Below are positions 32,868-42,520 of a stretch of DNA of 64,000 bases, one piece after another. The DNA comes from Vreelandella andesensis (GTDB lineage: Bacteria; Pseudomonadota; Gammaproteobacteria; Pseudomonadales; Halomonadaceae), in the NCBI RefSeq assembly GCF_003989795.1, contig NZ_RZHG01000013.1, positions 1 to 64,000 of the forward strand. Direction: 5' to 3'. The notes under the pieces were generated by a model. The model did not search any database, was not told the DNA's origin, and worked only from the letters and a program-made list of their open reading frames with translations. The position numbers were made by a program, and so were the translations under genes. Within the stretch, counting starts at the first letter, position 1. Each line of letters opens with the position of its first letter.

Positions 32868-34629
32868 AAGGCTGAACCATGAGCGCTTTTTCGATAGCAT
32901 CTACCGGCATGGGGCGGCCAAATAAATAACCTTGGAAAGTATTGCAGCCATGAGCCAGCAGCCACGCTTTCTGTTGCTCCGTTTCTACCCCTTCGGCAAT
33001 GACATCAAGATTTAAGCTTTTTGCCAGAGCGATCGTACTTTCCACGATAGCCGCATTGGCACTGCTTTCTAACACTTGGTGTACAAACGACTGATCGACC
33101 TTTAGCTGATCGAGCGGCAACTGCGCAAGATACGCCAGCGAAGAATAACCGGTTCCAAAATCATCCAGAGAAAAGCGTACGCCTTGGGCTTTCAGGCTTA
33201 GCATTTTGTCACGGGCATCGTCCCGCGCTTCCACAAATAGCGTCTCGGTGACTTCAAGCTTCAGGCGCTCAAGCGGTGCTTTTGTACGAATAAAAATCTG
33301 CTGTAAGCGGGATAAAAAATCGCTATCGCGAAACTGTAGTGGGCTGATATTCACAGAAATCGTCAACTCACGTAAAAATGGCGTTGCTGCCCAGCGGGCT
33401 AATTGACGGCACGCATCCTCAATGACCCACTCACCGACCTCATTAATCAGCCCGCTACTCTCTAATAGTGGGATAAATTCCCCAGGAGAGACCATGCCAC
33501 GTTCTGGATGCTGCCAGCGTAGCAGTGCCTCAACCCCCGTAAAATGGCCAAAGCGATTGACCTGAGGTTGGTAATAGAGACGCCATTGATGGCGTCTCAA
33601 CGCCTGACGCAAATCGGCTTCAAGTTTCACCTGTATCAGCAACGTAGCCTGCATCGAAGGGTCAAAAAAGCGTATGACGCGACGTCCATTTGCCTTCGCT
33701 TGCAATAACGCCATATCGACCTGCTGAAGGTAGTCCTCGGCGCTTCGCTGACTATCGGATATGATCGTAATGCCAACGCAGGCAGTCACCATGACTTGCT
33801 CTTTAGCAAACTTAATCGGCTCATCAAGCGCAACCAAAAGTTTCTGAGCAATATGTTCTGCTAAGCGCCGTGTCTGGCGCGGGCTTACATCGACGCCTTC
33901 AACAAGCACAGCGAATTCATCACTGCCCAAACGAGCCAACGTATCGGTATCGCGCAACATTTTGCCAAGCCGTTGAGCAACCCGCTGTAACAACTGATCG
34001 CCAGCGAGGTGCCCCAAGGTATCGTTGATATGATTAAAACGATCAATATCGATCACCAACAACGCCCCGCATCGCTGGTGGCGGTTTAGCTCTATTAACG
34101 CTGTCTCCATCCTATCCATAAACAGACGCCGATTGGCGAAGCTCGTTAATGGATCGTAAAACGCGAGTTGATGGATCTCCTCCTCAGCAGCTTTGCGCTC
34201 GCTGATATCACTCATGGTGGCAACGTAGTTAGTGAGCACACCGTCTGCATCATAAACAGCACTGATTGTTAACCACTCGGGAAACAGTTCGCCATTTTTG
34301 CGCTGATTCCAGATTTCTCCTTCCCAGCTACCCGTTGCCATCACTCGTTTCCATAAACGCCGGTAAAACGCTGCGTTATGGTGACCAGAACTAAACATAC
34401 GCGGGTTATTACCGACCACCTCAGCATCGCTGTAGCCTGTTATGCGCTTAAACGTCTCATTAACTTTTAAAATATTGCCTCGCGCATCTGCCACCATAAT
34501 GCCTAGGTGGGCTTGAAAAGCGGCCGCGGCGATTTGCAGCTCTACTTCTGCGCGCTTCGCTTCGGTAATATCACGGTTCACCGATAGCACTCCCTCAAAT
34601 TGTCCTGCACTACTTATTAGCGGGCTCAC
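32863..34629 (-). CDS. PAS-GGDEF-EAL c-di-GMP protein, 5'-truncated
   Basis: An open frame of 588 residues: the tail of one PAS domain (1-20), a full PAS (about 28-150), GGDEF (about 152-315) and EAL (about 325-580). The cyclase site is degenerate (GSDEF), while the EAL side looks complete: EALLRW, NISPLQF, EVTETLF, DDFGTGYSSL, LKVDQSFV and AEGVETEQQ. That predicts a phosphodiesterase. It opens at a GTG in mid-PAS with no ribosome site, and a stop lies nine codons upstream, so it is the 3' part of a broken gene whose sensor relic is at 34657-35129. Expression from an internal start is possible but unproven. Confidence 0.75.
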   Translation of the reverse strand: MSPLISSAGQFEGVLSVNRDITEAKRAEVELQIAAAAFQAHLGIMVADARGNILKVNETFKRITGYSDAEVVGNNPRMFSSGHHNAAFYRRLWKRVMATGSWEGEIWNQRKNGELFPEWLTISAVYDADGVLTNYVATMSDISERKAAEEEIHQLAFYDPLTSFANRRLFMDRMETALIELNRHQRCGALLVIDIDRFNHINDTLGHLAGDQLLQRVAQRLGKMLRDTDTLARLGSDEFAVLVEGVDVSPRQTRRLAEHIAQKLLVALDEPIKFAKEQVMVTACVGITIISDSQRSAEDYLQQVDMALLQAKANGRRVIRFFDPSMQATLLIQVKLEADLRQALRRHQWRLYYQPQVNRFGHFTGVEALLRWQHPERGMVSPGEFIPLLESSGLINEVGEWVIEDACRQLARWAATPFLRELTISVNISPLQFRDSDFLSRLQQIFIRTKAPLERLKLEVTETLFVEARDDARDKMLSLKAQGVRFSLDDFGTGYSSLAYLAQLPLDQLKVDQSFVHQVLESSANAAIVESTIALAKSLNLDVIAEGVETEQQKAWLLAHGCNTFQGYLFGRPMPVDAIEKALMVQPS

Positions 34630-34656
34630 GGTGGCATGAAAATGGCAGCAAATGCG

Positions 34657-35129
34657 TTAGCTAGGGGAAACAGGCGAGCGCCACGCGCCTGGGCCTATGC
34701 CCGCGCTAGCTCACGCTCTTTTATTCGCTCATGTAGCTGAACAGCTAACGCAAGGCGATTCAGGTAATGACGAACGCCTCAGGCTGCTAACAACCCAATC
34801 AAGCCAACAACTGACAACAACACCAGCAAACGCTGGCGCCAGCCCGTCAGAAGTGTATGAAGATCAACGCCAACCACAACAAACACCGGATAGTCACTAA
34901 TTCGTTGCAAATGGAATAAACGATTGCGCCCGTCAAGGGGTGAGATCGCGATTAGCGTCCAAGCAAGACTGCCATTGTCTAGCCACTGCTGCCCAGTAGG
35001 CGCATCAATTTGGCTACCAATGGTGATTCCCTCACGAGGTGTTGGGTGTCGAGCAACCAGCCAGACAGCGCAAACCTCTATAACAACAAAATATAAATCG
35101 TAATAACTCGCCGCTTTTGCCGCCGAAAA
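34657..35129 (-). pseudogene. Decayed sensor part of the PAS-GGDEF-EAL gene
   Basis: The minus strand still encodes a sensor relic. From 35129 to 34779 an open stretch reads, in part, WLVARHPTPREGITIGSQID, FHLQRISDYPVFVVVGVDLH and a hydrophobic helix LLVLLSVVGLIGLLAA, then TGA. This is the end of a periplasmic Cache-type sensor plus its membrane helix. The same frame continues as a coiled-coil piece (LHERIKERELARA) to a TAG. Most of the first PAS domain is then missing, and PAC-like residues (HFHATVSPL) resume in another frame before 34629. No intact start remains. Confidence 0.7.
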
Positions 35130-35443
35130 TCAGGTGTTATCTGGCTTTTTTTGGTTAATCAATCACTGCGAGGTAGCGGCATTATACGTAAACCTTATAC
35201 AGATATCTCGCAGTACACTTGATACAGTATAAAAATAACGTTGAAAGATACACCGCAGGCTCCCCATAGGCGTCTTTGGATAGTGGCGTGGCTGGTTTTG
35301 TATGTTTCAGCAAACCTGCTTATCTAACGTTGTTACCTTACTTCACAGGCAACTGCCATGGCATCGTTAGGCCAAATGAGTCGCTACGAAATACGCTTAG
35401 TACGTATGTTTAAAACGCGCAAAATAACTCAACAAATGCTGCC
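35130..35443. other. Noncoding gap between the decayed sensor gene and the efflux pump
   Basis: About 310 bp with no convincing gene. A 32-codon frame at 35358-35456 has no family match and overlaps the pump stop codon. Some AT-rich promoter-like sequence lies near 35215-35240 (ACTTGATACAGTATAAAAA), but I cannot assign it to a gene. Confidence 0.4.
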
Positions 35444-38400
35444 TCAGTCCCCATGAATTTTGATCTGGTACAGCACGCAATAGATCACCGGGAGCACGAT
35501 AAGGGTGAGTAGCGTGGCAACACCGAGCCCACCAATCAATGCCACGGCCATGCTGGCGAAAAACGCATCGCTAATGAGCGGGATCAGCCCCAGCATGGTG
35601 GTTAACGCCGCCATTGAAACTGGCCGAACACGGCTAATGGCGGCGCGCACCACCGCATGATAGCGGTCTTTATGAAGCGGTAGCTGCACATTGATCTCTT
35701 CTACCAAAACAATGGCATTCTTGATCACCATCCCGATCAAACTGAGCGTGCCAAGCAGCGCCATAAACGAGAAAGGCAACCCGGTTAACAGAAGCGCAGC
35801 CACCACCCCAACGATGGTCAGCGGTACCAAAAACCAAATCGCCAGCGGCTGGCGGAAATTATTAAACAGCACCACCGTGATAATAAACATCATCGCCAAG
35901 CCAAGCGGCAACGATGCAAACAGGCCGCTTTGGGCTTCACCGGAGGTCTCAAATTCACCGCCCCACTCAAGCCGGTAACCGGCCGGTAGCTTAAGCGCCT
36001 CTACCTGCGGCCGGACCTGAGCCAATACGCTCGCCGCTGTCACACCGCTGAGCGGGTCGGGTTCGCCATACACCGCCAGCATGCGTTCGCGGTCGCGTCG
36101 CATTATCAGCGGATCCGCTACCTGGGTCGTCACATCACGCATCACTTGATCGGCCGTGATGTAACGCCCTTGTTCGGCGCTCCACACGTTTAGCGACCCC
36201 AGGTTGTCGATATCATTGCGCTGTGCCGGTATCGCTCTGGCGACAATCGGAATCAGGTCACTGCCGTCACGGTAGATTCCCACCTGGCTACCACTGGTAC
36301 TCAGTGCCAGTGTGGCCGCCAGGTTTTCACGCGTGACACCCAAGCGTCGCGCCGTGTCTTCGGCGAAAATAGGCACCACGGCCTGCACACGGTTACGCCA
36401 GTTGGTGCGTACACTGACCATAGTGGACGTATCACTAAACAATGCCGCGACTTGATCACCTAGCTGGCGTAATACGTCGGGATCGCTGCCGTACAGCCTT
36501 GCTTCAATCTTGGCTTTCGGCGCTGGCCCCACTTCCAATGGGGCAATTTTGTAGTCGATATCGCTGTGATCACGTTTGAGTACCGCCTCGACATCCGCCA
36601 TGTGCGCTTGCTGCGCAGCTTTGTCATCCGTTTCAACAATCAGCTGTGAATAGCTGGCATAGCGGTCTTCCGGCGCATAGGTCAAGGTAAAGCGCTGGGC
36701 ACCGCCGCCCACAACGGTGGTGAGATGGCGAACACCGTCCATGTCCATGACCACCGCTTCCAGCTCAGCCACCCGCAGCTGGGTTTCCAGAATATCGGTG
36801 CCTTCTGGCGTGCGGTAATCGACAAAGAAAATAGGCGTATTCGAAGCAGGGAAAAAGGCATTCTTGACGGATCCAAACCCGACAACCGCGACTGCCAGTA
36901 TGATCATCACCAGGCCAAGCGTTAGCCAACGCAGCCGAATACCCGCCACAATCACGCGGCTAAACAAGCGGTACACCACGCCGTTGTAAGGGTCTTCATC
37001 TGTGCTGCTCGGGGCCACATTACGAAACAGCAGTTTGAAATAGAAAGGCGTTAGCGTCAGCGCCGTCAGCCAACTCAATAGCAGTGAATACAGCAATACA
37101 TAGAACAGCGAGCCGATAAATTCACCGGTGGTATCCGGCGACAACCCAATTGGGGCAAAGGCGGCCACCGCAATCAACGTTGCCGCCAGCAGCGGCCAAG
37201 CGTTTTGCCGAACCACCTGATAAGCTGAATCACGAATACTTTGGCCACGCTTTAAGCCCACCAGCATGCCTTCAGTCACCACAATGGCGTTATCGACCAG
37301 CATGCCCAGCGCTATAATCAGCGCACCCAGCGAGATTTTCTCCAACTGCAAACCGTGAATGCGCATCATCATAAAGGTGCCGATAATGGTAATCAGCAGA
37401 ATAAAGCCCATCAGCAGGCCGCTGCGCCAGCCCATAAACAGCATTAACACCACAATAACGATCGCAACCGCCTGAATCAGGCTGACGAGGAAACCGGATA
37501 CCGCGTCATCCACAACGGTCGGCTGGTCATAAACCACGTTGAGTTCCATCCCTAACGGTGTCCGTGCTTCTAGTTCCTCTAGCCGTTGATCAAGGCGGGC
37601 ACCTACCTCAACCACATTAACGCCGCTTTCAAACGATATGCCCAAAGAAATAGCCGGCCGTCCCATATCCCGATAAAGCTGTTGTGGGTGCTCGGTTAAG
37701 CCGCGGGATACCTCTGCAATATCGCTCAGCCTCACCAGCTCGCCGTTGCCTTCACTAACGATTAATGCGCGCAAGTCGTCGATGTTCGCGGAACTACCCG
37801 AAGGCGTTACCCGGAAACGCTGGCCTCCCTGCTTCAAGTGGCCCGAATCCACCACGGCATTTTGCGTATTAAGCAGTTGCTGAAGTGAACTTAACGGGAT
37901 GTTCAGCGCACGCAGCCGCTCGCGGTCGACTTCAATGAAAATGCGCTCCTCTCTTACCCCCGCCAACGAGACCTTTTCAACGCCATCAACCAAGGCGAGT
38001 TCACGCTTCAGAAACTCGGCGTGGCCTTTCAGGTCAGGCATGGCATAGCCGTCACCGGTTAGGTTAATCATCAAACCGAACACATCGCCAAAATCGTCGT
38101 TAACCCGTGACTGGCTCGCCCCAGGCGGCAAGGCCGCTTGAGCATCACTCACTTTGCGGCGTAGTGAATCCCACAGCTGTTGAAGCTCATCGTTTTGCAC
38201 CGTACTTTGCAGTTCAATCGTGATTTGAGAAAACCCATCAGAACTCACCGAGCTGATGCGTTTAATGGCGGGCATTTCTTGAATGGCTTCTTCCAGCGTC
38301 GAGGTGACCTCCTGCTCCACCTCCTCTGGCGTAGCGCCAGGATACTGGGTAGTGACCAGCGCATTACGAATAGTGAACTCAGGAAACTCAAGCTGCCCCA

Positions 38401-38488
38401 TGCCGGTGAAAGCCAGTGACCCGCCCACTAGCAGTACCACGGTCATTAAATAACTAGCGGCCCGGTGGCGTAAGAAGTAATCAACCAT
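35444..38488 (-). CDS. RND efflux pump inner-membrane transporter (AcrB superfamily)
   Basis: Proton-driven exporter of 1014 residues with the usual RND plan: one N-terminal helix, large periplasmic loop, six helices (about 325-540), second loop, and final helices. The TM4 proton-relay motif reads LVDNAIVVTE, so the first aspartate of the AcrB pair is present and the second is Asn. The TM10 lysine is present (VIKNAIVLVEE). It forms a complex with the adaptor encoded one base upstream; no outer-membrane channel gene is nearby, so a TolC-like protein must come from elsewhere. Divergent TetR gene probably represses it. Confidence 0.93.
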   Translation of the reverse strand: MVDYFLRHRAASYLMTVVLLVGGSLAFTGMGQLEFPEFTIRNALVTTQYPGATPEEVEQEVTSTLEEAIQEMPAIKRISSVSSDGFSQITIELQSTVQNDELQQLWDSLRRKVSDAQAALPPGASQSRVNDDFGDVFGLMINLTGDGYAMPDLKGHAEFLKRELALVDGVEKVSLAGVREERIFIEVDRERLRALNIPLSSLQQLLNTQNAVVDSGHLKQGGQRFRVTPSGSSANIDDLRALIVSEGNGELVRLSDIAEVSRGLTEHPQQLYRDMGRPAISLGISFESGVNVVEVGARLDQRLEELEARTPLGMELNVVYDQPTVVDDAVSGFLVSLIQAVAIVIVVLMLFMGWRSGLLMGFILLITIIGTFMMMRIHGLQLEKISLGALIIALGMLVDNAIVVTEGMLVGLKRGQSIRDSAYQVVRQNAWPLLAATLIAVAAFAPIGLSPDTTGEFIGSLFYVLLYSLLLSWLTALTLTPFYFKLLFRNVAPSSTDEDPYNGVVYRLFSRVIVAGIRLRWLTLGLVMIILAVAVVGFGSVKNAFFPASNTPIFFVDYRTPEGTDILETQLRVAELEAVVMDMDGVRHLTTVVGGGAQRFTLTYAPEDRYASYSQLIVETDDKAAQQAHMADVEAVLKRDHSDIDYKIAPLEVGPAPKAKIEARLYGSDPDVLRQLGDQVAALFSDTSTMVSVRTNWRNRVQAVVPIFAEDTARRLGVTRENLAATLALSTSGSQVGIYRDGSDLIPIVARAIPAQRNDIDNLGSLNVWSAEQGRYITADQVMRDVTTQVADPLIMRRDRERMLAVYGEPDPLSGVTAASVLAQVRPQVEALKLPAGYRLEWGGEFETSGEAQSGLFASLPLGLAMMFIITVVLFNNFRQPLAIWFLVPLTIVGVVAALLLTGLPFSFMALLGTLSLIGMVIKNAIVLVEEINVQLPLHKDRYHAVVRAAISRVRPVSMAALTTMLGLIPLISDAFFASMAVALIGGLGVATLLTLIVLPVIYCVLYQIKIHGD

Positions 38489-38489
38489 T

Positions 38490-39587
38490 CTATAGCCCCT
38501 GTTCCTTTTTCCATGGTGTTACCCGCATATCAGCACTGACGCGATGAGCGCCTGCCGCGACCACACGATCATCGGCGGCTAGTTCGCCACTCACTTCTAA
38601 CCCCTTTGACGTTAAACGCCCTACCTCGACCGGCACCGCTTCTAAGCGATCAGGTGCTTGAAAACGCCACACCACGGCCTGCTCTGGGTTCTCACCTGGG
38701 TAGCTAATGGCCTCGGGCGGCAAATGCCAAACAGAATTTTCGGACGCTGGTAACAACTGGCCTAAATCAAGCCGCACGATGGCGCTCATACCATCAAGCA
38801 GCGTGATATCGTCTGGCTGCGGTAGCCGAAGCGTTACTTCATAGGCAAGGCTTTGGGCACTGGCCTGGGTGGTATAAGACGCCAGCTGCGCAAGGTAGGG
38901 CTTTTCGCTATTGCCAAACCGCACTTCAAACGCCATCGCCGTTTCAACCGGCGTTACGTCGTCATTGCGCGGTATTTGCTGAACGATCTGCTGCGGTAAA
39001 TGAAAAATCACATCAAGCTGCCCTGGCTGCTGAATCACCGCCGCGGTTTCCTGCACCTGGACAATCTGTCGGTTATCCACCGGCACTTGGGCAATCACAC
39101 CATCGTAAGGGGCGCGCAGTTGCGTATTTTCTAGCTGCTCTTCGGCCTGTTCAAAGGTCGCCCTTGCGGCACGCAGCTCAGCCTCCGACTCATCAAACCG
39201 CGCTTGGCTAATCGCGCCACGCTCTAGGGTGTAGCGCATGCGCTCATGGGTTGCCCGCGCCAGCTCTAACCGCGAACGGGCGCTATCCAATTCACTGCGC
39301 ATATTACGGTCATCAATACGTGCGATCAGAGTGCCTTCCGTTACCCGCTGGCCTGGGCTCACGTTAAGCTCTAAAAGCTCACCCGCCATGCGAAACGCCA
39401 GGTTGCTGCGGGTGGTGGCCTCTACACGCGCAGGGAACTGTCGCTGTAGTGCGGCACCAGACGCTTCCAGTGTGATCAGTTTCACCGGCCGGGGAGGAGA
39501 TTCATTGTGACTTTCTGCATAAGCATCACCTGCTGCCAGCAGCAAGGCCAGCACTGCTGGAAGCAATCGAATTACAGGGTTACGCAC
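38490..39587 (-). CDS. RND efflux periplasmic adaptor (membrane fusion protein)
   Basis: A 365-residue adaptor with an N-terminal signal peptide (LLPAVLALLLAAGDAYA). The lipoyl/barrel-sandwich halves flank a coiled-coil hairpin (about 95-160; RSRLELARATHERMRYTLER), then beta-barrel and membrane-proximal domains. GTG start at 39587 is supported by GAGGAG six bases upstream. Its stop is next to the transporter start, so the two are one operon. There is no lipobox cysteine. Confidence 0.9.
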   Translation of the reverse strand: MRNPVIRLLPAVLALLLAAGDAYAESHNESPPRPVKLITLEASGAALQRQFPARVEATTRSNLAFRMAGELLELNVSPGQRVTEGTLIARIDDRNMRSELDSARSRLELARATHERMRYTLERGAISQARFDESEAELRAARATFEQAEEQLENTQLRAPYDGVIAQVPVDNRQIVQVQETAAVIQQPGQLDVIFHLPQQIVQQIPRNDDVTPVETAMAFEVRFGNSEKPYLAQLASYTTQASAQSLAYEVTLRLPQPDDITLLDGMSAIVRLDLGQLLPASENSVWHLPPEAISYPGENPEQAVVWRFQAPDRLEAVPVEVGRLTSKGLEVSGELAADDRVVAAGAHRVSADMRVTPWKKEQGL

Positions 39588-39633
39588 AGCGGACTCCTCG
39601 GCGGTGTTATCAATACTCAGTTATGAGAATTAT

Positions 39634-39655
39634 ACTGACATTCATGAATGTCAGT
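39634..39655. promoter_or_regulatory. Perfect 22-bp palindrome, TetR operator of the efflux locus
   Basis: ACTGACATTCA/TGAATGTCAGT is a perfect inverted repeat centred between the divergent adaptor and tetR genes, 47 bp from the GTG and 79 bp from the ATG. Its core ACATTCATGAATGT is like the AcrR/TtgR-type operators I know. It probably binds the adjacent TetR protein and represses both genes. Confidence 0.8.
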
Positions 39656-39734
39656 GAAAGTGTATACTAATAGGCCACTGGCGACTTTGCCATTCAGTAA
39701 TGCCAATATGTGGGTACTTTTTTAAGGAGTTGCT

Positions 39735-40349
39735 ATGTCGCGCCGCAAAGCTGAGGCTGAACGCACCCGCGAGTCCATTCTTGATGCTGCAGAAACCCAG
39801 TTTCTCGCTCAAGGCGTATCGCGCACTACTTTGGCCCATATTGCCACAGCGGCTGGCGTTACTCGCGGTGCGATTTACTGGCATTTTGAGGATAAAGCGG
39901 CGGTATTCGATGCCCTGCTAGAGCGTGTTCGCGTGCCCCTCGATGACATTGTCGATGAGGCAGTGCTTCGTTTAGGCCACGCCCCCACCCAGTGCTTGCA
40001 GGAGATTGCCCACGGTGCGCTTAGCGCTATCTGCTACAACCTCCCCCTGCAACGAGCCGCCACCATCGTGCTACACCGCTGCGAAAAATTAGAAGATGAC
40101 CACCCACGTATCAGCATGATTACGCAGTTGTCAGAGTATTCTAAAGCGCGAGTCGAACAACTATTCGAACAGGCTAAGCTAAGTGGCCAATTACGCCAGG
40201 GCCTTAGCGCCGCAAGTGCCCGACGTCAGTTTCATAGCTTTTTAATCGGCATCTGCTTTGACTGGCTACAAGACCCGCAGCAATTTGCATTGGCAGACGA
40301 GTACAAAAGCATGGTCGAGACGCTGATGCGGGGTCTGTTGGTGGAGTAA
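39735..40349 (+). CDS. TetR-family repressor of the RND pump (AcrR/TtgR-like)
   Basis: A 204-residue regulator. The N-terminal TetR helix-turn-helix is clear: TRESILDAAETQFLAQGVSR, then TLAHIATAAGVTRGAIYWHF. The C-terminal ligand domain is of the AcrR type. AAGGAG precedes ATG 39735. The divergent position, the palindrome between the genes and the family all suggest that it represses the pump and itself, released by toxic hydrophobic compounds. Confidence 0.9.
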   Translation: MSRRKAEAERTRESILDAAETQFLAQGVSRTTLAHIATAAGVTRGAIYWHFEDKAAVFDALLERVRVPLDDIVDEAVLRLGHAPTQCLQEIAHGALSAICYNLPLQRAATIVLHRCEKLEDDHPRISMITQLSEYSKARVEQLFEQAKLSGQLRQGLSAASARRQFHSFLIGICFDWLQDPQQFALADEYKSMVETLMRGLLVE

Positions 40350-40428
40350 GCGGGCTAGGAGTCGATGGGCTGCACGCGGCTTGCTGCATCACTAGAAGAT
40401 GCCGATTTACTTGATGAGAGGACACCAC

Positions 40429-41676
40429 ATGCAGATCATTAACGCCCGTCTTCGCCAGCGCCCTGAGCTTTACCGACTTGAGATTGAGAACGGCACGTTC
40501 ACAGCGATTACCGCCCAAGACGCGCCGCTAACCGCGAGCGAAGGCCAGATTGATGCGGGCGGCAAGCTGCTTTGCGCACCGTTTATTGAGCCGCATATTC
40601 ACCTAGACGCCGCGCTAACGGCGGGTGAGCCAAGCTGGAACCAAAGCGGTACGCTGTTTGAAGGCATTGAGCGCTGGGGCGAGCGCAAGCCCATGCTTAC
40701 CGAAGCAGATATTCGCGAGCGCGCGCTAAAAACGCTTAATTTATTGATTAGCAACGGTGTTCAGTTTGTGCGCACCCACGCCGACACCAGCGACCCTAGC
40801 CTAATCGGCATTAAAACCCTGTGTGCCTTGCGTGACGAACTGAAAAATAAAATCACTATCCAAGTGGTCGCTTTCCCCCAAGACGGCCTGCTTTCCTACC
40901 CTGGCGGCGACAAGCTGATGGAAGAGGCGCTCGAGATCGGCGCGGATGTTGTCGGTGGCATTCCCCACTTTGAATACACCCGCGAGCTAGGCGTTGCTTC
41001 CATTAAGCGAGTGATAGCGCTAGCCATCAAATACGACCGATTGGTAGATGTGCACTGTGATGAGATCGACGACCCCAACTCGCGCTTTCTTGAAGTGTTG
41101 GCCTGCGAAGCACTGTTCAATGACCTGGGCAACCGCGTGACCGCCAGCCATACCACGGCGATGCACTCCTACGATAACGCCTACTGTTCCAAGCTGTTTC
41201 TACTACTCAAGCGTTCGGGCATCAACTTTGTGTCTTGCCCAACCGAAAGCATTCATCTTCAGGGGCGCTTTGACACTTATCCAAAACGGCGCGGCCTTAC
41301 CCGCGTCAAAGAACTCAACGAAGCGGACATTAATGTCTGTTTTGCCGAGGACTCCATCTTTGATCCCTGGTATTCCCTGGGAAATGGCAAGCTACTGCGA
41401 ACGCTGGATTTTGGTCTGCATATTTGCCAAATGATGGGCTATCAGGATTTCAGCCAGGCCCTTTCACTGATTACCGATAACAGCGCGCGTACGCTCAATA
41501 TTGAAGAGCATTACGGCATCGCGGTCGGCAAACCCGCCAGCTTCACCCTGTTGGACGGCGAGGATGACTACAGCGTGTTGCGCAACCAGGGCGAGGTGCT
41601 ACTTTCCGTGCGCCACGGCGAGGTGATCATGCAGCGCGAGCCGGCCAAGATCATCACCCCTCCGTGGCTTGGCTGA
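40429..41676 (+). CDS. codA: Cytosine deaminase-family amidohydrolase (CodA-like)
   Basis: Metal-dependent deaminase of 415 residues, similar to E. coli CodA along its length. Metal and catalytic residues are present: HIHLD, AFPQ, HCDEIDD, SHTTAMHS and the active-site Asp in CFAEDSIFDPW. E. coli has two aspartates there (GHDD); here the second is Ser. ATG 40429 follows GAGAGGA; the longer frame from 40399 lacks one. It stands alone, without a cytosine permease. Cytosine or a related pyrimidine or triazine is the likely substrate; the Asp-to-Ser change cautions against a precise call. Confidence 0.85.
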   Translation: MQIINARLRQRPELYRLEIENGTFTAITAQDAPLTASEGQIDAGGKLLCAPFIEPHIHLDAALTAGEPSWNQSGTLFEGIERWGERKPMLTEADIRERALKTLNLLISNGVQFVRTHADTSDPSLIGIKTLCALRDELKNKITIQVVAFPQDGLLSYPGGDKLMEEALEIGADVVGGIPHFEYTRELGVASIKRVIALAIKYDRLVDVHCDEIDDPNSRFLEVLACEALFNDLGNRVTASHTTAMHSYDNAYCSKLFLLLKRSGINFVSCPTESIHLQGRFDTYPKRRGLTRVKELNEADINVCFAEDSIFDPWYSLGNGKLLRTLDFGLHICQMMGYQDFSQALSLITDNSARTLNIEEHYGIAVGKPASFTLLDGEDDYSVLRNQGEVLLSVRHGEVIMQREPAKIITPPWLG

Positions 41677-41695
41677 ACAGGCAGATAACACCCTC

Positions 41696-42145
41696 TTATG
41701 TCACATCCAGTAGATAGCCATAAAACGCGGTATTTCGCTGCCAGCCTAATGATTCATAAAGCCGCTGTGCAGGCTCGTTTTCTACTTGGGTCATAAGGAT
41801 CAACCGCGCGACGCCGTGCTCGCGAGCCAGTTGGGTGGCAGCGTCCATAAGCGCCCTACCCGTGCCTTTCTCGCGACACTCTGGCAACACAAAAAGATCA
41901 TTTAGTGTCCAACGGGCATTCAAGCCCACCGTGGAAACCCCAGGATAAAGTTGCACGAAGCCGGTGAGGTTACCGCCACTATTCTCACTAACTAAAATAC
42001 GCGAGTCCGCCTGCCCAAAGCGCTGACGCAAGAAGTCACGCGCCGCACCGATATCGCTCGGCTGATTATAAAACTGCCGATAGCCATCCAACAGTTCGGT
42101 TAAGACATCAAGATCGTCAATGGTCGCTGAGCGAATTGTGTTCAT
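41696..42145 (-). CDS. GNAT-family N-acetyltransferase
   Basis: A 149-residue acetyl-CoA-dependent acetyltransferase. The acetyl-CoA loop is visible as ECREKGTGRALMDAA (usual form Q/RxxGxG/A), preceded by the beta-strand WTLNDLFVLPE and followed by RLYESLGWQ near the C-terminus. ATG 42145 has an AGGAGG site. Convergent with the deaminase gene; no substrate can be inferred. Confidence 0.9.
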   Translation of the reverse strand: MNTIRSATIDDLDVLTELLDGYRQFYNQPSDIGAARDFLRQRFGQADSRILVSENSGGNLTGFVQLYPGVSTVGLNARWTLNDLFVLPECREKGTGRALMDAATQLAREHGVARLILMTQVENEPAQRLYESLGWQRNTAFYGYLLDVT

Positions 42146-42520
42146 TGTGACACCTCCTTAAAAGCATTCTTCATCGAGTCGGCTTCGTCTGCATGTTGCG
42201 TAAACAATGTATCGACAACGAACTACAGCATAGGCAATACATTTTGAGACGCTGCCTGCTGGAGCATGGCGTCACGATCTAGCTACGAATCGCCTCGCTT
42301 AGGACGCAATCGAACAACAGGTGTCGCGAGTGGGCCATGTAGGTTACCGCGCAGAGCATCTGTGTGCTTGCGAACAGACGGGCGGGTGATACCCCCCCAT
42401 CTTATAGGTGTGCGCTGGCATCGAAAACTGTACCACCATTTGCTGCGCTTCAACCCGCGTCCGGTATGAATGGGCGCATCACGGAAATGCAATTTGCATA
42501 ATGTGAACAAGGAGCTTCCC
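42146..42520. other. Noncoding region upstream of an outer-membrane protein gene
   Basis: About 375 bp. The only frames are short and antisense or overlapping, with no family resemblance. It must contain the divergent promoters for the acetyltransferase and the outer-membrane protein, but I see no confident promoter or operator. Confidence 0.4.

Noticed and set aside
35358..35456. 32-codon frame before the RND gene end
   Set aside because: No family resemblance, no ribosome site, and it overlaps the convergent stop codon.
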